Counted from the first letter of the stretch, positions 1 through 6,089 are shown. The stretch: 6,571 nt of DNA from an uncultured Desulfovibrionaceae bacterium (GCA_949427775.1 CASQEL010000119.1:1-6571), one strand, 5' to 3'. Notes: generated from the sequence alone by a model not told the origin. Made by a program: numbers and translations.

Positions 1-28
1 TATACGGGCATGTATCCCGTGTTCGCGG

Positions 29-64
29 AAAAAACACGGGGCGGAAAGCCCGTGCCTTCCGCCC
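29..64 (-). terminator. Probable intrinsic terminator of the Bax inhibitor-1 family gene
   Basis: Read on the minus strand, GGGCGGAA (64-57) pairs perfectly with TTCCGCCC (46-39) across a 10-nt loop. CGTG follows, then six T (34-29). It lies 58 bp beyond the stop codon of the membrane protein gene. The 4-nt gap between stem and T-run is slightly wide. An overlapping alternative hairpin (CCCGTGTT 16-23 with AACACGGG 33-40) could compete with it or serve the opposite strand. Confidence 0.5.
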
Positions 65-121
65 GCGAATGCCTCAGGAAAAAATTCTTCGCGCGACAGG
101 GAAAACTCCCTCTCGCCCGTA

Positions 122-823
122 TCAGTCGCGGCTGCCGCCGAACAGACGCAGCAGCATCAGGAACAGGTTGATGAAATCCAGGTACAACGTCAGCGCGCCC
201 AGAATGACCCCGCGCCGCACGGCCGTGGCGTCGCCCAGAGGCGTTCCTTCCCCGAACTGACGCAGCTTCTGGGTGTCATAAGCCGTCAGGCCGGTAAAGA
301 TGAGCACGCCGAGGCAGCTGATCACAAAGTCCATCATCGTGCTCTCCAGGAACAGATTCACGATCATGGCGATGATGATGCCGATAAGGCCCATCATCAG
401 GAAGCTGCCCATGCCGGTCAGGTCGCGCCTGGTGACGGTGCCGTACACGCTCATGACCAGGAAGGTTCCCGCCGTCACGAAAAACGCGTTGGCGATGGAC
501 CCGATGGAATAGAAGATGAGGATGCTGGACAGCGTGACGCCGGTCAGCACGGAATACAGCGCGAACAGGCCGGTCGCCAGGCCCGCGGACATGCGCTGCA
601 CGGCGGCGCTCAACGCGATGACCAGGGCGAACTGGGCGATGATCAGGCCGATGTATACAAAGGAATTACCCCGGATGAACGCCACAGCCTGCGGGGAATG
701 CGACACGGCAAAGGCCGTCACGGCCGTCAACGCCAGGCCCACGGTCATCCACTGGTACACCTGGCGCATGTAGATCGAAGCAACGCTGACGCCTGTTTTG
801 GCAACAGTACGAGCAGTTTCCAT
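122..823 (-). CDS. Bax inhibitor-1/YccA family integral membrane protein
   Basis: A 233-residue inner-membrane protein of the BI-1/YccA/YetJ (TMBIM-like) family. Members have seven transmembrane helices; some act as pH-sensitive calcium leak channels, and E. coli YccA modulates the FtsH protease. Here a short cytoplasmic N-terminus is followed by hydrophobic segments near residues 27-50, 54-75, 80-105, 110-130, 139-159, 164-182 and 205-228. The family signature is clear: GLTAYDTQ at 178-185 and LYLDFINLFLMLLRLFG at 213-229. D183 and D216 sit where the family's di-aspartyl pH sensor lies. The ATG at 823 was chosen because GGAGG precedes it by 5 nt and it starts the conserved N-terminus; a longer reading to 1237 adds arginine-rich, non-family sequence. 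It is monocistronic, divergent from the isomerase gene. The family call is firm, the physiological role is unknown. Confidence 0.93.
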   Translation of the reverse strand: METARTVAKTGVSVASIYMRQVYQWMTVGLALTAVTAFAVSHSPQAVAFIRGNSFVYIGLIIAQFALVIALSAAVQRMSAGLATGLFALYSVLTGVTLSSILIFYSIGSIANAFFVTAGTFLVMSVYGTVTRRDLTGMGSFLMMGLIGIIIAMIVNLFLESTMMDFVISCLGVLIFTGLTAYDTQKLRQFGEGTPLGDATAVRRGVILGALTLYLDFINLFLMLLRLFGGSRD

Positions 824-1258
824 AAAGTCCTCCATAAAGAAGTGAAAACGGAACGCGCGGAAAAACCGGGACGGTTTCCCGTATTGTCCTGTTACTATAT
901 AAGTCAAGAACGTATTCTCCGCAAGTCCCGGCATCCCGGCCCTTGAGCGGAAAATACCCTCCATGGGACGTCGGATAGAGCTTCTCGAGAAGATGCGTCG
1001 AGAATCCGAAAAAGAACGTGAAGTAGCCGATTTCGTAATGTTACGGCATATTACGCGGAATATGCCGGGGACATTGCCGGGGAAAAAGAGCATGCGGGCG
1101 CGAAGAAAGCGGGATGCCGTTCGGCGCGGGGATCGACGCTCACGGTCGCCATTTGCCCCTGCGGAAGCATCGTGGTACAGGGAAGGTCGGAAACTTTCCG
1201 CAAAATTTTCGGGCCGCCGCGCCCGCAATCCGAACAACCTTCAACAAGCGAGAGTTCT
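824..1258. other. Divergent intergenic region with clustered short palindromes
   Basis: The 435 bp between the two divergent starts hold no supportable gene. Visible structure: a 12-bp perfect palindrome CTTCTCGAGAAG (981-992); CGTAA-TG-TTACG (1034-1045), overlapping CGGCATATT-ACGCGG-AATATGCCG (1044-1067); and CGGAAA-C-TTTCCG (1188-1200), 59 bp before the isomerase start. These could be operators or UTR hairpins, but none matches a regulator site that I recognise. A weak plus-strand promoter-like pair is TTGCCC (1153-1158) and TACAGG (1176-1181), which is not convincing. Confidence 0.4.
894..924 (-). promoter_or_regulatory. Possible sigma-70 promoter for the BI-1 family gene
   Basis: On the minus strand TATAGT (899-894) matches the -10 consensus at five of six positions and lies about 70 bp upstream of the start codon. 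The nearest -35 candidate, TTGCGG (924-919), matches three of six at a long 19-bp spacing. A better -35-like TTGACT (907-902) is too close to serve this -10. The AT-rich patch at 885-915 stands out from the GC-rich surroundings. A small inverted repeat, AAACCG-GGA-CGGTTT (863-877), would fall in the leader. Confidence 0.25.
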
Positions 1259-1834
1259 ATGCGTCTTTTCAAACTCTGCTGCGCCCTTGTCCTGACGATG
1301 CTGTGCGCCGCGCCCGCGTGGGCCGCCCAGCCCAATCCCGCCGTCAGGCTGGAAACCGACATGGGCGACATCGTCGTGCGTCTCGACGCCGCCAAGGCCC
1401 CGGAAACCGTGGCCAACTTTCTGGCCTATGTGAAGGCCGGGCACTATGACGGCACCGTTTTCCACCGGGTCATCAAGGACTTCATGATCCAGGGCGGCGG
1501 CATGACGCCGGACATGAAAGAAAAACCCACCGGCAAGCCCATCAAGAACGAAGCCTCCAACGGTCTGAAAAACGAGAAGTACACCATCGCCATGGCCCGG
1601 ACCTCGGACCCGCACTCGGCGACTTCCCAGTTTTTCATCAACACCAAGGACAACGCGTTCCTGGACTTCAAGGCGCCTTCCGGCCAGGGATGGGGCTATA
1701 CGGTGTTCGGCAAGGTGATCAAGGGGCAGGACGTGGTGGATAAAATCGGCGCTGTGGCCACCGGCCGCCGCGGCATGCACGACGACGTGCCCCGCGAACC
1801 GGTGATCATCAGGAAAGCGACGCTGATCGAATAA
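1259..1834 (+). CDS. Secreted cyclophilin-type peptidyl-prolyl cis-trans isomerase
   Basis: A 191-residue cyclophilin, which catalyses cis-trans isomerisation of proline peptide bonds to help proteins fold. An N-terminal signal peptide (charged start MRLFK, hydrophobic 6-18, cleavage after AWA at residue 22) indicates export to the periplasm, as for E. coli PpiA; it lacks a proper lipobox. The mature protein is one cyclophilin domain: FHRVIKDFMIQGGG at 68-81 supplies catalytic R70 with F75 and Q78, SATSQFFIN at 120-128 forms the peptide-binding pocket, and GYTVFGKVIKGQDVVDKI at 146-163 is the typical C-terminal strand and helix. The length is normal for a periplasmic bacterial cyclophilin. 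The start at 1259 gives the signal peptide; a longer frame from 1172 would bury it. The ribosome-binding site is weak (GAGAG about 4 nt upstream). Single gene, divergent from the BI-1 gene and convergent with ruvC. ppiA would be a plausible symbol, but orthology is not shown. Confidence 0.95.
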   Translation: MRLFKLCCALVLTMLCAAPAWAAQPNPAVRLETDMGDIVVRLDAAKAPETVANFLAYVKAGHYDGTVFHRVIKDFMIQGGGMTPDMKEKPTGKPIKNEASNGLKNEKYTIAMARTSDPHSATSQFFINTKDNAFLDFKAPSGQGWGYTVFGKVIKGQDVVDKIGAVATGRRGMHDDVPREPVIIRKATLIE

Positions 1835-1857
1835 CACGCCGCCGCGCGCTTTCGCAA

Positions 1858-1920
1858 ACGGCTCCGGCACGGAGGACAGTTCAGGAACTTCCGCCGCGCC
1901 GGAGCCGTCGCGGTTGTTTC
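1858..1920 (+). terminator. Probable terminator of the peptidyl-prolyl isomerase gene
   Basis: ACGGCTCCGGC (1858-1868) and GCCGGAGCCGT (1898-1908) form a perfect 11-bp stem 23 bp after the stop codon. The 29-nt loop holds a small nested stem (CGGA 1870-1873 with TCCG 1890-1893). Downstream sequence is only moderately T-rich (TTGTTTC, 1914-1920), so efficiency is uncertain, but position and stem strength fit termination. Confidence 0.5.
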
Positions 1921-2079
1921 ACCTTGAAATCCGCCGCCGGGATGAAAAGCGCGCCGCGCCGTCCGCCGCGCGGGCGGGCCGCCCCGAAGACTGTCGGGCG
2001 GAAAAGCCGCGACCGGGGGACTAGTACAGCATAACACAAAATACTTCGTATTTTGCGTCAAGATCATTTGCTGAAAAAC

Positions 2080-2106
2080 GCGGTTTTCGGCTCATTCACG
2101 GCGACT
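2080..2106 (+). repeat. 27-bp perfect direct repeat, copy 1
   Basis: Identical over 27 bases to 6014-6040; the core is TTTTCGGCTCATTCACGGCG. Sequence on both sides differs between the copies apart from a few bases. The other copy lies in a different intergenic region almost 4 kb away, so the sequence is probably repeated elsewhere in the genome. Confidence 0.8.
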
Positions 2107-2136
2107 ATGCCGCCGCGCCATGCTCTCGCATGGCGG

Positions 2137-2173
2137 CTAGTACACAGAAACTTTAGATGTTTCTGTGTACTAG
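2137..2173. repeat. Perfect 15-bp inverted repeat (large hairpin)
   Basis: CTAGTACACAGAAAC (2137-2151) is followed by a 7-nt loop, TTTAGAT, and by its exact complement GTTTCTGTGTACTAG (2159-2173). It lies 53 bp beyond the ruvC stop. No T-run follows on either strand, so it is not a classical intrinsic terminator, although so stable a hairpin could protect or end the yebC-ruvC mRNA. Confidence 0.8.
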
Positions 2174-2226
2174 GAAAGAGGATCGAAGACCGTTCCCGCC
2201 GGACGAACCCGCGAGCGCCGCGCCGC

Positions 2227-2754
2227 TTACCGCGCAAGCCGGGCGAAACGGCGCATGGTCAGATGACAGATAGCCACGGCCAGCGCGTCGCTGGTGTCCA
2301 ACGCCCAGTCGGGCCTGGTGTTGAGCAACCGCCCGACCATGAAGCTGACCTGCTCCTTGTCGGCTCCCCCGGCGCCCACCAGGGACTTTTTCACCAATCT
2401 GGGTTCATAATCGCTTACGTCAAGCCCCCGCGCCGCGCACGCCGCCACCGCAACGCCGCGCGCCTGCCCCAGCTTGAGCGCGCTGGCGGCGTTTTTCGCG
2501 GTGAACACCTGTTCCACGGCGGCCTCGTCGGGAACAAGGCGGCCGATGACGGCCGCCAGTTCCCGATAAATATACGCCAGCCGGGCGGAAAACGCCGTTT
2601 CCGCGCGCGCGTCGGGACGCACCACGCCGCAATCCACCAGATGGAGCACGCCCGACGCCTCGCGCACCACGCCCCATCCCAGCACACGGGAACCGGGGTC
2701 GATCCCGATGACGGTCACGGCGTTTCCCGAGACGCTGCAAACGCTGCGGGGCAT
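2227..2754 (-). CDS. ruvC: Crossover junction endodeoxyribonuclease RuvC
   Basis: Holliday-junction resolvase, which as a dimer makes symmetrical nicks in four-way junctions moved by RuvAB during recombinational repair; cytoplasmic. The 175-residue product has an RNase H-like fold with all four metal-binding acidic residues: D19 in GIDPGS, E81 in VEQVF, and D153 and D156 in DTSDALAVAICH. The FTAKNAASALKLGQARG block (84-100) is also typical. The ATG at 2754 is only 4 bp past the yebC stop, so the two are co-transcribed. A GTG at 2718 (codon 13) has GGGA 6 nt upstream and would give the usual family N-terminus, with the first aspartate at residue 7; it may be the true start. ruvA and ruvB, often next in such clusters, are absent: the gene is followed by a repeat element and a convergent gene. 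Confidence 0.96.
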   Translation of the reverse strand: MPRSVCSVSGNAVTVIGIDPGSRVLGWGVVREASGVLHLVDCGVVRPDARAETAFSARLAYIYRELAAVIGRLVPDEAAVEQVFTAKNAASALKLGQARGVAVAACAARGLDVSDYEPRLVKKSLVGAGGADKEQVSFMVGRLLNTRPDWALDTSDALAVAICHLTMRRFARLAR

Positions 2755-2758
2755 ACGG

Positions 2759-3502
2759 CTAGTTCAGTTCCGCCATCACTTCGTCAGGCAGATCGAAGTT
2801 GGCGTACACGTTCTGCACATCATCGTTGTCGTCCAGGGCGTCCATGAGACGCAACAGCTTGCGGCCGGTTTCCGCGTCCACATCCAGGGTGTTCTGGGGA
2901 ATCATGGCCAGCTCGGCCGAAAGCATTTCAAATCCGGCGGCCTCCAGCGCGTCGCGCACGCTGGTGAAGTCGGCCATGGCCGTATGCACGGTCCAGGTGT
3001 CGTCCTCGTCCAGCACGTCCTCGGCTCCGGCCTCCAGGGCGGCCTCCATCAGCGCCTCTTCCGTATATTTGCTTTTGTCCAGGCTGATCACGCCCTTGCG
3101 GTCGAACATCCAGCCCACGCAGCCTGTTTCGCCCAGGGAGCCGCCGTGCTTGGTCAGAATGTGCCGCACTTCGGCCACGGTGCGGTTTTTGTTGTCCGTG
3201 GCCGCCTCGATGATCACCGCCACGCCGCCGGGCGCGTAGCCTTCGTAAAAGATTTCCACAAAATCGCCGCCCGCGTCCTCGCCGGTGCCCTTGCGGATGG
3301 CCGCTTCGATCTTGTCCTTGGGCAGGTTGACGGCCTTGGCCGCCGCGATGGCCGCGCGCAGGCGGGAGTTGCCCGCCGGATCGCCGCCGCCCTTGGCCGC
3401 GATGATGATTTCCTTGGCGGCCTTGGTGAAGACCTTGCCGCGCTTGGCGTCCTGCCGTCCCTTACGATGCTGAATATTGGCCCATTTGCTATGGCCTGAC
3501 AT
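2759..3502 (-). CDS. yebC: YebC/PmpR (TACO1) family protein
   Basis: A 247-residue cytoplasmic protein of the YebC/TACO1 family, matching the usual length of about 240-250. Members were first described as DNA-binding regulators (PmpR of Pseudomonas); the mitochondrial TACO1 and several bacterial members help ribosomes through difficult stretches such as polyproline. The N-terminus MSGHSKWANIQHRKGRQDAK is diagnostic; GTGED, EIFYEGYAPGGVAVIIE and TDNKNRT then follow, as in the family core, and the C-terminus is acidic (DALDDNDDVQNVYANF). The ATG at 3502 has a very strong ribosome-binding site, GGGAGG, 4 nt upstream; a longer frame to 3550 adds 16 non-family residues. It leads a tight pair with ruvC, a common bacterial arrangement. 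Whether this copy acts on transcription or translation cannot be told from sequence. Confidence 0.96.
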   Translation of the reverse strand: MSGHSKWANIQHRKGRQDAKRGKVFTKAAKEIIIAAKGGGDPAGNSRLRAAIAAAKAVNLPKDKIEAAIRKGTGEDAGGDFVEIFYEGYAPGGVAVIIEAATDNKNRTVAEVRHILTKHGGSLGETGCVGWMFDRKGVISLDKSKYTEEALMEAALEAGAEDVLDEDDTWTVHTAMADFTSVRDALEAAGFEMLSAELAMIPQNTLDVDAETGRKLLRLMDALDDNDDVQNVYANFDLPDEVMAELN

Positions 3503-3653
3503 AAAACCTCCCAAAAAATGTTCTGGTTGATCGCCCGACGGCATCCGCATGCTTCACTGTCGGGCCGTTGTCGCAAACGCCCGCGGCCCGGATCATCAAA
3601 GCGTCGGCGCGGATTCCCGCGTCGACGTTTTTTCTCCCCAGACCCGCGCCGCC
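3503..3653. other. rlmE-yebC intergenic region and yebC leader
   Basis: The 151 bp upstream of yebC contain, nearest yebC, a hairpin GCCCGAC (3533-3539) with GTCGGGC (3559-3565), and, nearest rlmE, the terminator-like hairpin at 3602-3633. I see no clear minus-strand promoter for yebC. Either yebC is partly read through from rlmE or its promoter is non-consensus. Confidence 0.4.
3602..3633 (+). terminator. Terminator-like hairpin with T6 tail on the plus strand
   Basis: CGTCGGCGCGG (3602-3612), loop ATTC, CCGCGTCGACG (3617-3627), then six T (3628-3633). As plus-strand RNA all 11 positions pair, one as G-U, and the U-run is immediate: a textbook intrinsic terminator. On the minus strand the same position is an A-C mismatch and only CGCTTTGAT follows, although it lies 20 bp past the rlmE stop and could end rlmE less efficiently. 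No plus-strand gene lies upstream. Confidence 0.6.
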
Positions 3654-4322
3654 CTATCGGTCGCGGCCTTCGGGAGGCACGGCCCCATGGGACGCGCCGT
3701 CCGGGAGTTCCGGTTCCGGGGCGCTCTCAAACGGACCCTTGAATCCCAGGCCGACGAAAAATGTTTCCTTGCTTTCGGCGCGGGAACTCTTGGGTTTGAA
3801 AGACTTGACCGAGGCAAAATGCCCGCGCATGGGGACAAGCAGTTCCTGAATGTCCGGCCCCATGAATATCTTGACCACAAAGCTGCCGCCCGGCAGCAGC
3901 CGGAGATCGGCCACGGCCAGCGCTTCCAGGCACAATTCCAGCGAGCGGGCCTGATCCGTAAAGCGCGTGCCCGTGGTCCGGGGAGCCATGTCGCTCATGA
4001 CCACATGGAACGGCCCCTGCCGGGTCAACTCGGCCTCGAAGGCCGGGGACCGCCGGAACACGTCTTCCTGCATGAAGGTGACGTTGGACGGAAACGCCGT
4101 TTCCGTGGTCTGGAGATCGCAGGCCAGCACCCGGCCGCCGGAGCCGATGCGCTCGGCCGCGGCCAGGGACCAGGAACCGGGGGCCGCGCCGAGGTCCAGT
4201 ACGCGCATACCCGGCCGAAACAGCTTGAACTTCTTGTCCAGTTCCTTCAATTTATACACGGAACGGGCAGGATACTTCTCCTGCTTGGCCTTGAGAAAAT
4301 AATGATCGCGATATTGTTTCAT
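3654..4322 (-). CDS. rlmE: 23S rRNA (uridine-2'-O-)-methyltransferase RlmE (FtsJ/RrmJ)
   Basis: SAM-dependent 2'-O-methyltransferase, expected to modify U2552 in the A-loop of 23S rRNA late in 50S assembly. The 222-residue product starts MKQYRDHYFLKAKQEKYPARS, typical of the family. The SAM-binding loop is DLGAAPGSWS (43-52), and the K-D-K-E catalytic tetrad is complete: K24 in YKLKEL, D111 in MSDMAP, K151 in FVVKIF and E186 in SKETFFVGLGF. The last 28 residues, rich in proline, glutamate and glycine, extend past the usual end of the domain (E. coli RlmE has 209 residues). The ATG at 4322 is set by homology; the ribosome-binding site is poor (GGTG about 7 nt upstream), and the frame stays open far beyond both ends only because of high GC. 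It is divergent from the glycosyltransferase gene and upstream of yebC-ruvC on the same strand. Confidence 0.95.
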   Translation of the reverse strand: MKQYRDHYFLKAKQEKYPARSVYKLKELDKKFKLFRPGMRVLDLGAAPGSWSLAAAERIGSGGRVLACDLQTTETAFPSNVTFMQEDVFRRSPAFEAELTRQGPFHVVMSDMAPRTTGTRFTDQARSLELCLEALAVADLRLLPGGSFVVKIFMGPDIQELLVPMRGHFASVKSFKPKSSRAESKETFFVGLGFKGPFESAPEPELPDGASHGAVPPEGRDR

Positions 4323-4339
4323 ACAGACACCAACACGCA

Positions 4340-4368
4340 ACCATATACCAAAAGCGTCCTTTCGCCAA
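4340..4368 (-). promoter_or_regulatory. rlmE: Possible rlmE promoter in the 78-bp divergent gap
   Basis: On the minus strand TTGGCG (4368-4363) is followed after 17 bp by TATGGT (4345-4340), or after 15 bp by TATATG (4347-4342); each hexamer matches consensus at about four of six positions. It is the only AT-rich spot between the two divergent genes. It would place the transcript start close to the rlmE ATG, leaving a very short leader, consistent with the weak ribosome-binding site. Confidence 0.25.
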
Positions 4369-4400
4369 GTGCGCGCGCGGGGGCGTTCCCGGAGCGTTCC

Positions 4401-5951
4401 ATGCCCTCCTGTTCCGCCTTTTCCTCCATGCCCCGGCGTTTCCGGCTGCCGGACTCGCTGGGCCGTCTCCAGACGCTGGCCCAGGGGCCGGAATCTTTTG
4501 TCCGATCCGGTTCCGGCCACGGCGTGCTGCTCCTGGGCACGGGACCGGACCCGGACGCGGCGGCGGCCCTCTGCGGCGACGCCGAGGTTATCCGGGTGGA
4601 CTGCCCGGCCTTTGTCCGGGCCATGCGGGAATGCGCCCCCGGTTGGGAGGCCCGCATCCCCGCCCGCTGGCGAACGGTCGCCCCGGACGAAGCCGTGGCC
4701 GAAGCCCGATCCCGCCGCATTCTTCTCTACCGGCAGAATCTGCGGTTGTTCCCGGAGTTCTGGGGGCCGCTGTGGGGCCGGATACAGGCCGCCCTGCTCC
4801 GCCCGGCGGCCGAACCCGCGGCCGTGCCGTCCGTGGTCCTCCCGGTCGGAGAAGGACACTTGCTGGATCGCGAACTGCGCGCGGCCTTCGCGGCCTCGGG
4901 CTGTGCGGTGCGCGAGATCCCGACCCGCGATCCCGCCGCCCTGCCCGCCCTGCTGCGCCGGGAACGTCCGGGGCTGTTCTTTTCCGTCAACCTGCGGGGA
5001 CTGGACGCGGAAGGCGCGGCCTTCCACCTGCTGCGCGGGTGCGGCGTGCCCGTGGCCGTATGGTTTGTGGACAATCCCTGGCACGTGCTTTCCTCGCTGC
5101 GCCTGCCCTGGTGGCGCGAGGCCGCGCTGTTCTGCACCGACGCGGCGTTTCTGCCGGGCCTGCGGCGGGCGGGCGCGCGGCAGGCCGAACACCTCCCCCT
5201 GGCCGTGGCTCCGCATATGTGGCGAACACCGCAACAGGGGCCTCCGGCGGGCATGACGGCTGTGAACCGGGTGCTTTTTGTGGGGCGTTCCGGCTTTCCG
5301 GATCGCGACCGCTTTTTCGCCGCCGCCGACGTGGACCCGACCCTGCTGGAAGAGGCCCTGGCCCTGCTGGAACACGGCGGGCGGCCGGATTTTTTCTGGT
5401 GGGCAACGCGCACCGGCATCGAAGTCTGGCCGGGCCATGCCGTGCGCCGGGCCGGACACGGCGCGGAACGCTGCGCCGCGGCCAACCGGACCCGCTGGCT
5501 CCGGGCCGCCCTGCCCTGCGGGCTGACCATCCACGGCGACGACGACTGGCGCGCCCGGCTGGCCTCTTCGAGCACGGAAGGCGGCGCGCTCGACCTGCGG
5601 CCGCCTGTGGACTACTATACGATCCTGCCCGACCTCTACGCCGCCGCCCGCTGCACCCTCAACGTCACCAGTCTGTTGCTGCCCGCCGGACTGACCCAGC
5701 GCCATTTCGACGTCTGGGCCGCCGGGGGCTTTCTGCTGACCGACGCCACGCCGGGGCTGGAGATATTTCCGCCCGAACTGACGCGGGAAATCGCGCTGGC
5801 CGCCCCTTCCGAACTGCGGCCACGCCTGGAACGCCTGGAACGCGACCCCGCCCTGCGGGCGCATCTGCAAACAGCCTGGCGGGCGCACCTGCGCGACCGG
5901 CATACCTACGCGCGCCGGATGGAGCGCGTCCGGGAACGCCTGGGCCTGTGA
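4401..5951 (+). CDS. CgeB/DUF3880-like glycosyltransferase family protein
   Basis: A 516-residue predicted cytoplasmic glycosyltransferase of GT-B shape, resembling the 'CgeB family' or DUF3880-plus-glycosyltransferase proteins. The N-terminal half has a Rossmann-like start (HGVLLLGTGPDPDAA, near 40-54) and the DUF3880-type block FFSVNLRG (193-199) followed by VWFVDNPWHVL (221-231). The C-terminal half begins around RVLFVGRSG (290) and contains LTIHGDDDW (375-383), VDYYTILPDLYAAARCTLNV (403-422) and LTQRHFDVWAAGGFLLTD (431-448) then PGLEIF; the last stretch is the family's nucleotide-sugar site (R-x-F-[ED]-x-x-A-x-G-[GA]-F-L-L-T-D). No signal peptide or membrane helix is seen. ATG 4401 was chosen because GGAG lies 6 nt upstream; 4428 is an alternative. 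Donor and acceptor are unknown; relatives often act in protein or surface-polysaccharide glycosylation. No glycan operon surrounds it here. Confidence 0.85.
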   Translation: MPSCSAFSSMPRRFRLPDSLGRLQTLAQGPESFVRSGSGHGVLLLGTGPDPDAAAALCGDAEVIRVDCPAFVRAMRECAPGWEARIPARWRTVAPDEAVAEARSRRILLYRQNLRLFPEFWGPLWGRIQAALLRPAAEPAAVPSVVLPVGEGHLLDRELRAAFAASGCAVREIPTRDPAALPALLRRERPGLFFSVNLRGLDAEGAAFHLLRGCGVPVAVWFVDNPWHVLSSLRLPWWREAALFCTDAAFLPGLRRAGARQAEHLPLAVAPHMWRTPQQGPPAGMTAVNRVLFVGRSGFPDRDRFFAAADVDPTLLEEALALLEHGGRPDFFWWATRTGIEVWPGHAVRRAGHGAERCAAANRTRWLRAALPCGLTIHGDDDWRARLASSSTEGGALDLRPPVDYYTILPDLYAAARCTLNVTSLLLPAGLTQRHFDVWAAGGFLLTDATPGLEIFPPELTREIALAAPSELRPRLERLERDPALRAHLQTAWRAHLRDRHTYARRMERVRERLGL

Positions 5952-6001
5952 AGCCTGCGGGGCAAACTCCGGCACAACCACGGCGACGCCGCTGATGACC
6001 A

Positions 6002-6089
6002 GGCAATCGCACGGCGGTTTTCGGCTCATTCACGGCGACTGAATATTTTCTTCGTTATTTCAAATAGTTATACGTTTCGTGCGATTGCC
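6002..6089. mobile_element. 88-bp MITE-like element with 12-bp terminal inverted repeats
   Basis: GGCAATCGCACG (6002-6013) and CGTGCGATTGCC (6078-6089) are exact inverted copies enclosing 64 bp. The right end continues inward as an AT-rich module (ATAACTATTTGAAATAAC on the minus strand) seen again in the 6412-6519 element; the left part carries the 27-bp sequence shared with 2080-2106. The 10-mer CGCTGATGAC flanks it at 5990-5999 and 6093-6102, 2-3 bp outside the ends, possibly a relic of target duplication. Too short to encode a transposase, so it would depend on one elsewhere. Confidence 0.55.
6014..6040 (+). repeat. 27-bp perfect direct repeat, copy 2
   Basis: Identical to 2080-2106 in the same orientation. 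Here it directly abuts the left terminal inverted repeat of the 88-bp element and is followed by AT-rich sequence, whereas copy 1 is flanked by different hairpins. Confidence 0.8.

Larger units (their letters stand above)
2021..2173. repeat. 153-bp hairpin-rich intergenic element with CTAGTACA inverted ends
   Basis: The segment starts with CTAGTACA (2021-2028) and ends with its exact complement TGTACTAG (2166-2173). Inside, in order: hairpin CAAAATAC-TTC-GTATTTTG (2037-2055); a 27-bp sequence (2080-2106) found again at 6014-6040; hairpin CGCCATGC-TCTC-GCATGGCG (2116-2135); and a long palindrome with 15-bp arms (2137-2173). It sits in the convergent gap between the isomerase gene and ruvC and is AT-richer than its flanks. 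The modular, non-coding structure and the shared 27-mer suggest an interspersed repeat of REP or MITE type. No clear target duplication is visible, though a CTAG duplication would be hidden in the palindromic ends. Confidence 0.5.

Noticed and set aside
824..1237. N-terminal extension of the BI-1 family frame
   Set aside because: Arginine-rich and unlike the family; the strong GGAGG site sets the start at 823.
963..1295. 110-codon plus-strand ORF beginning MGRRIELLEK
   Set aside because: No ribosome-binding site, many rare arginine codons, overlap with the isomerase signal peptide, no recognisable family.
2064..2106. Minus-strand mini-ORF starting GTG in the 27-bp repeat (VNEPKTAFFSK)
   Set aside because: Eleven codons only, and the downstream frame differs at the other copy; more likely non-coding repeat.
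2053..3499. Plus-strand frames opposite ruvC and yebC
   Set aside because: Antisense shadows of genes with complete catalytic or diagnostic motifs.
3549..4400. Open frame extending the glycosyltransferase upstream to 3549
   Set aside because: It is antisense to the clearly conserved rlmE, and the good ribosome-binding site and family sequence begin at 4401.
4323..6029. Long minus-strand frame covering the glycosyltransferase, continuous with rlmE
   Set aside because: Low-complexity shadow of a GC-rich gene; rlmE's conserved N-terminus starts at 4322.
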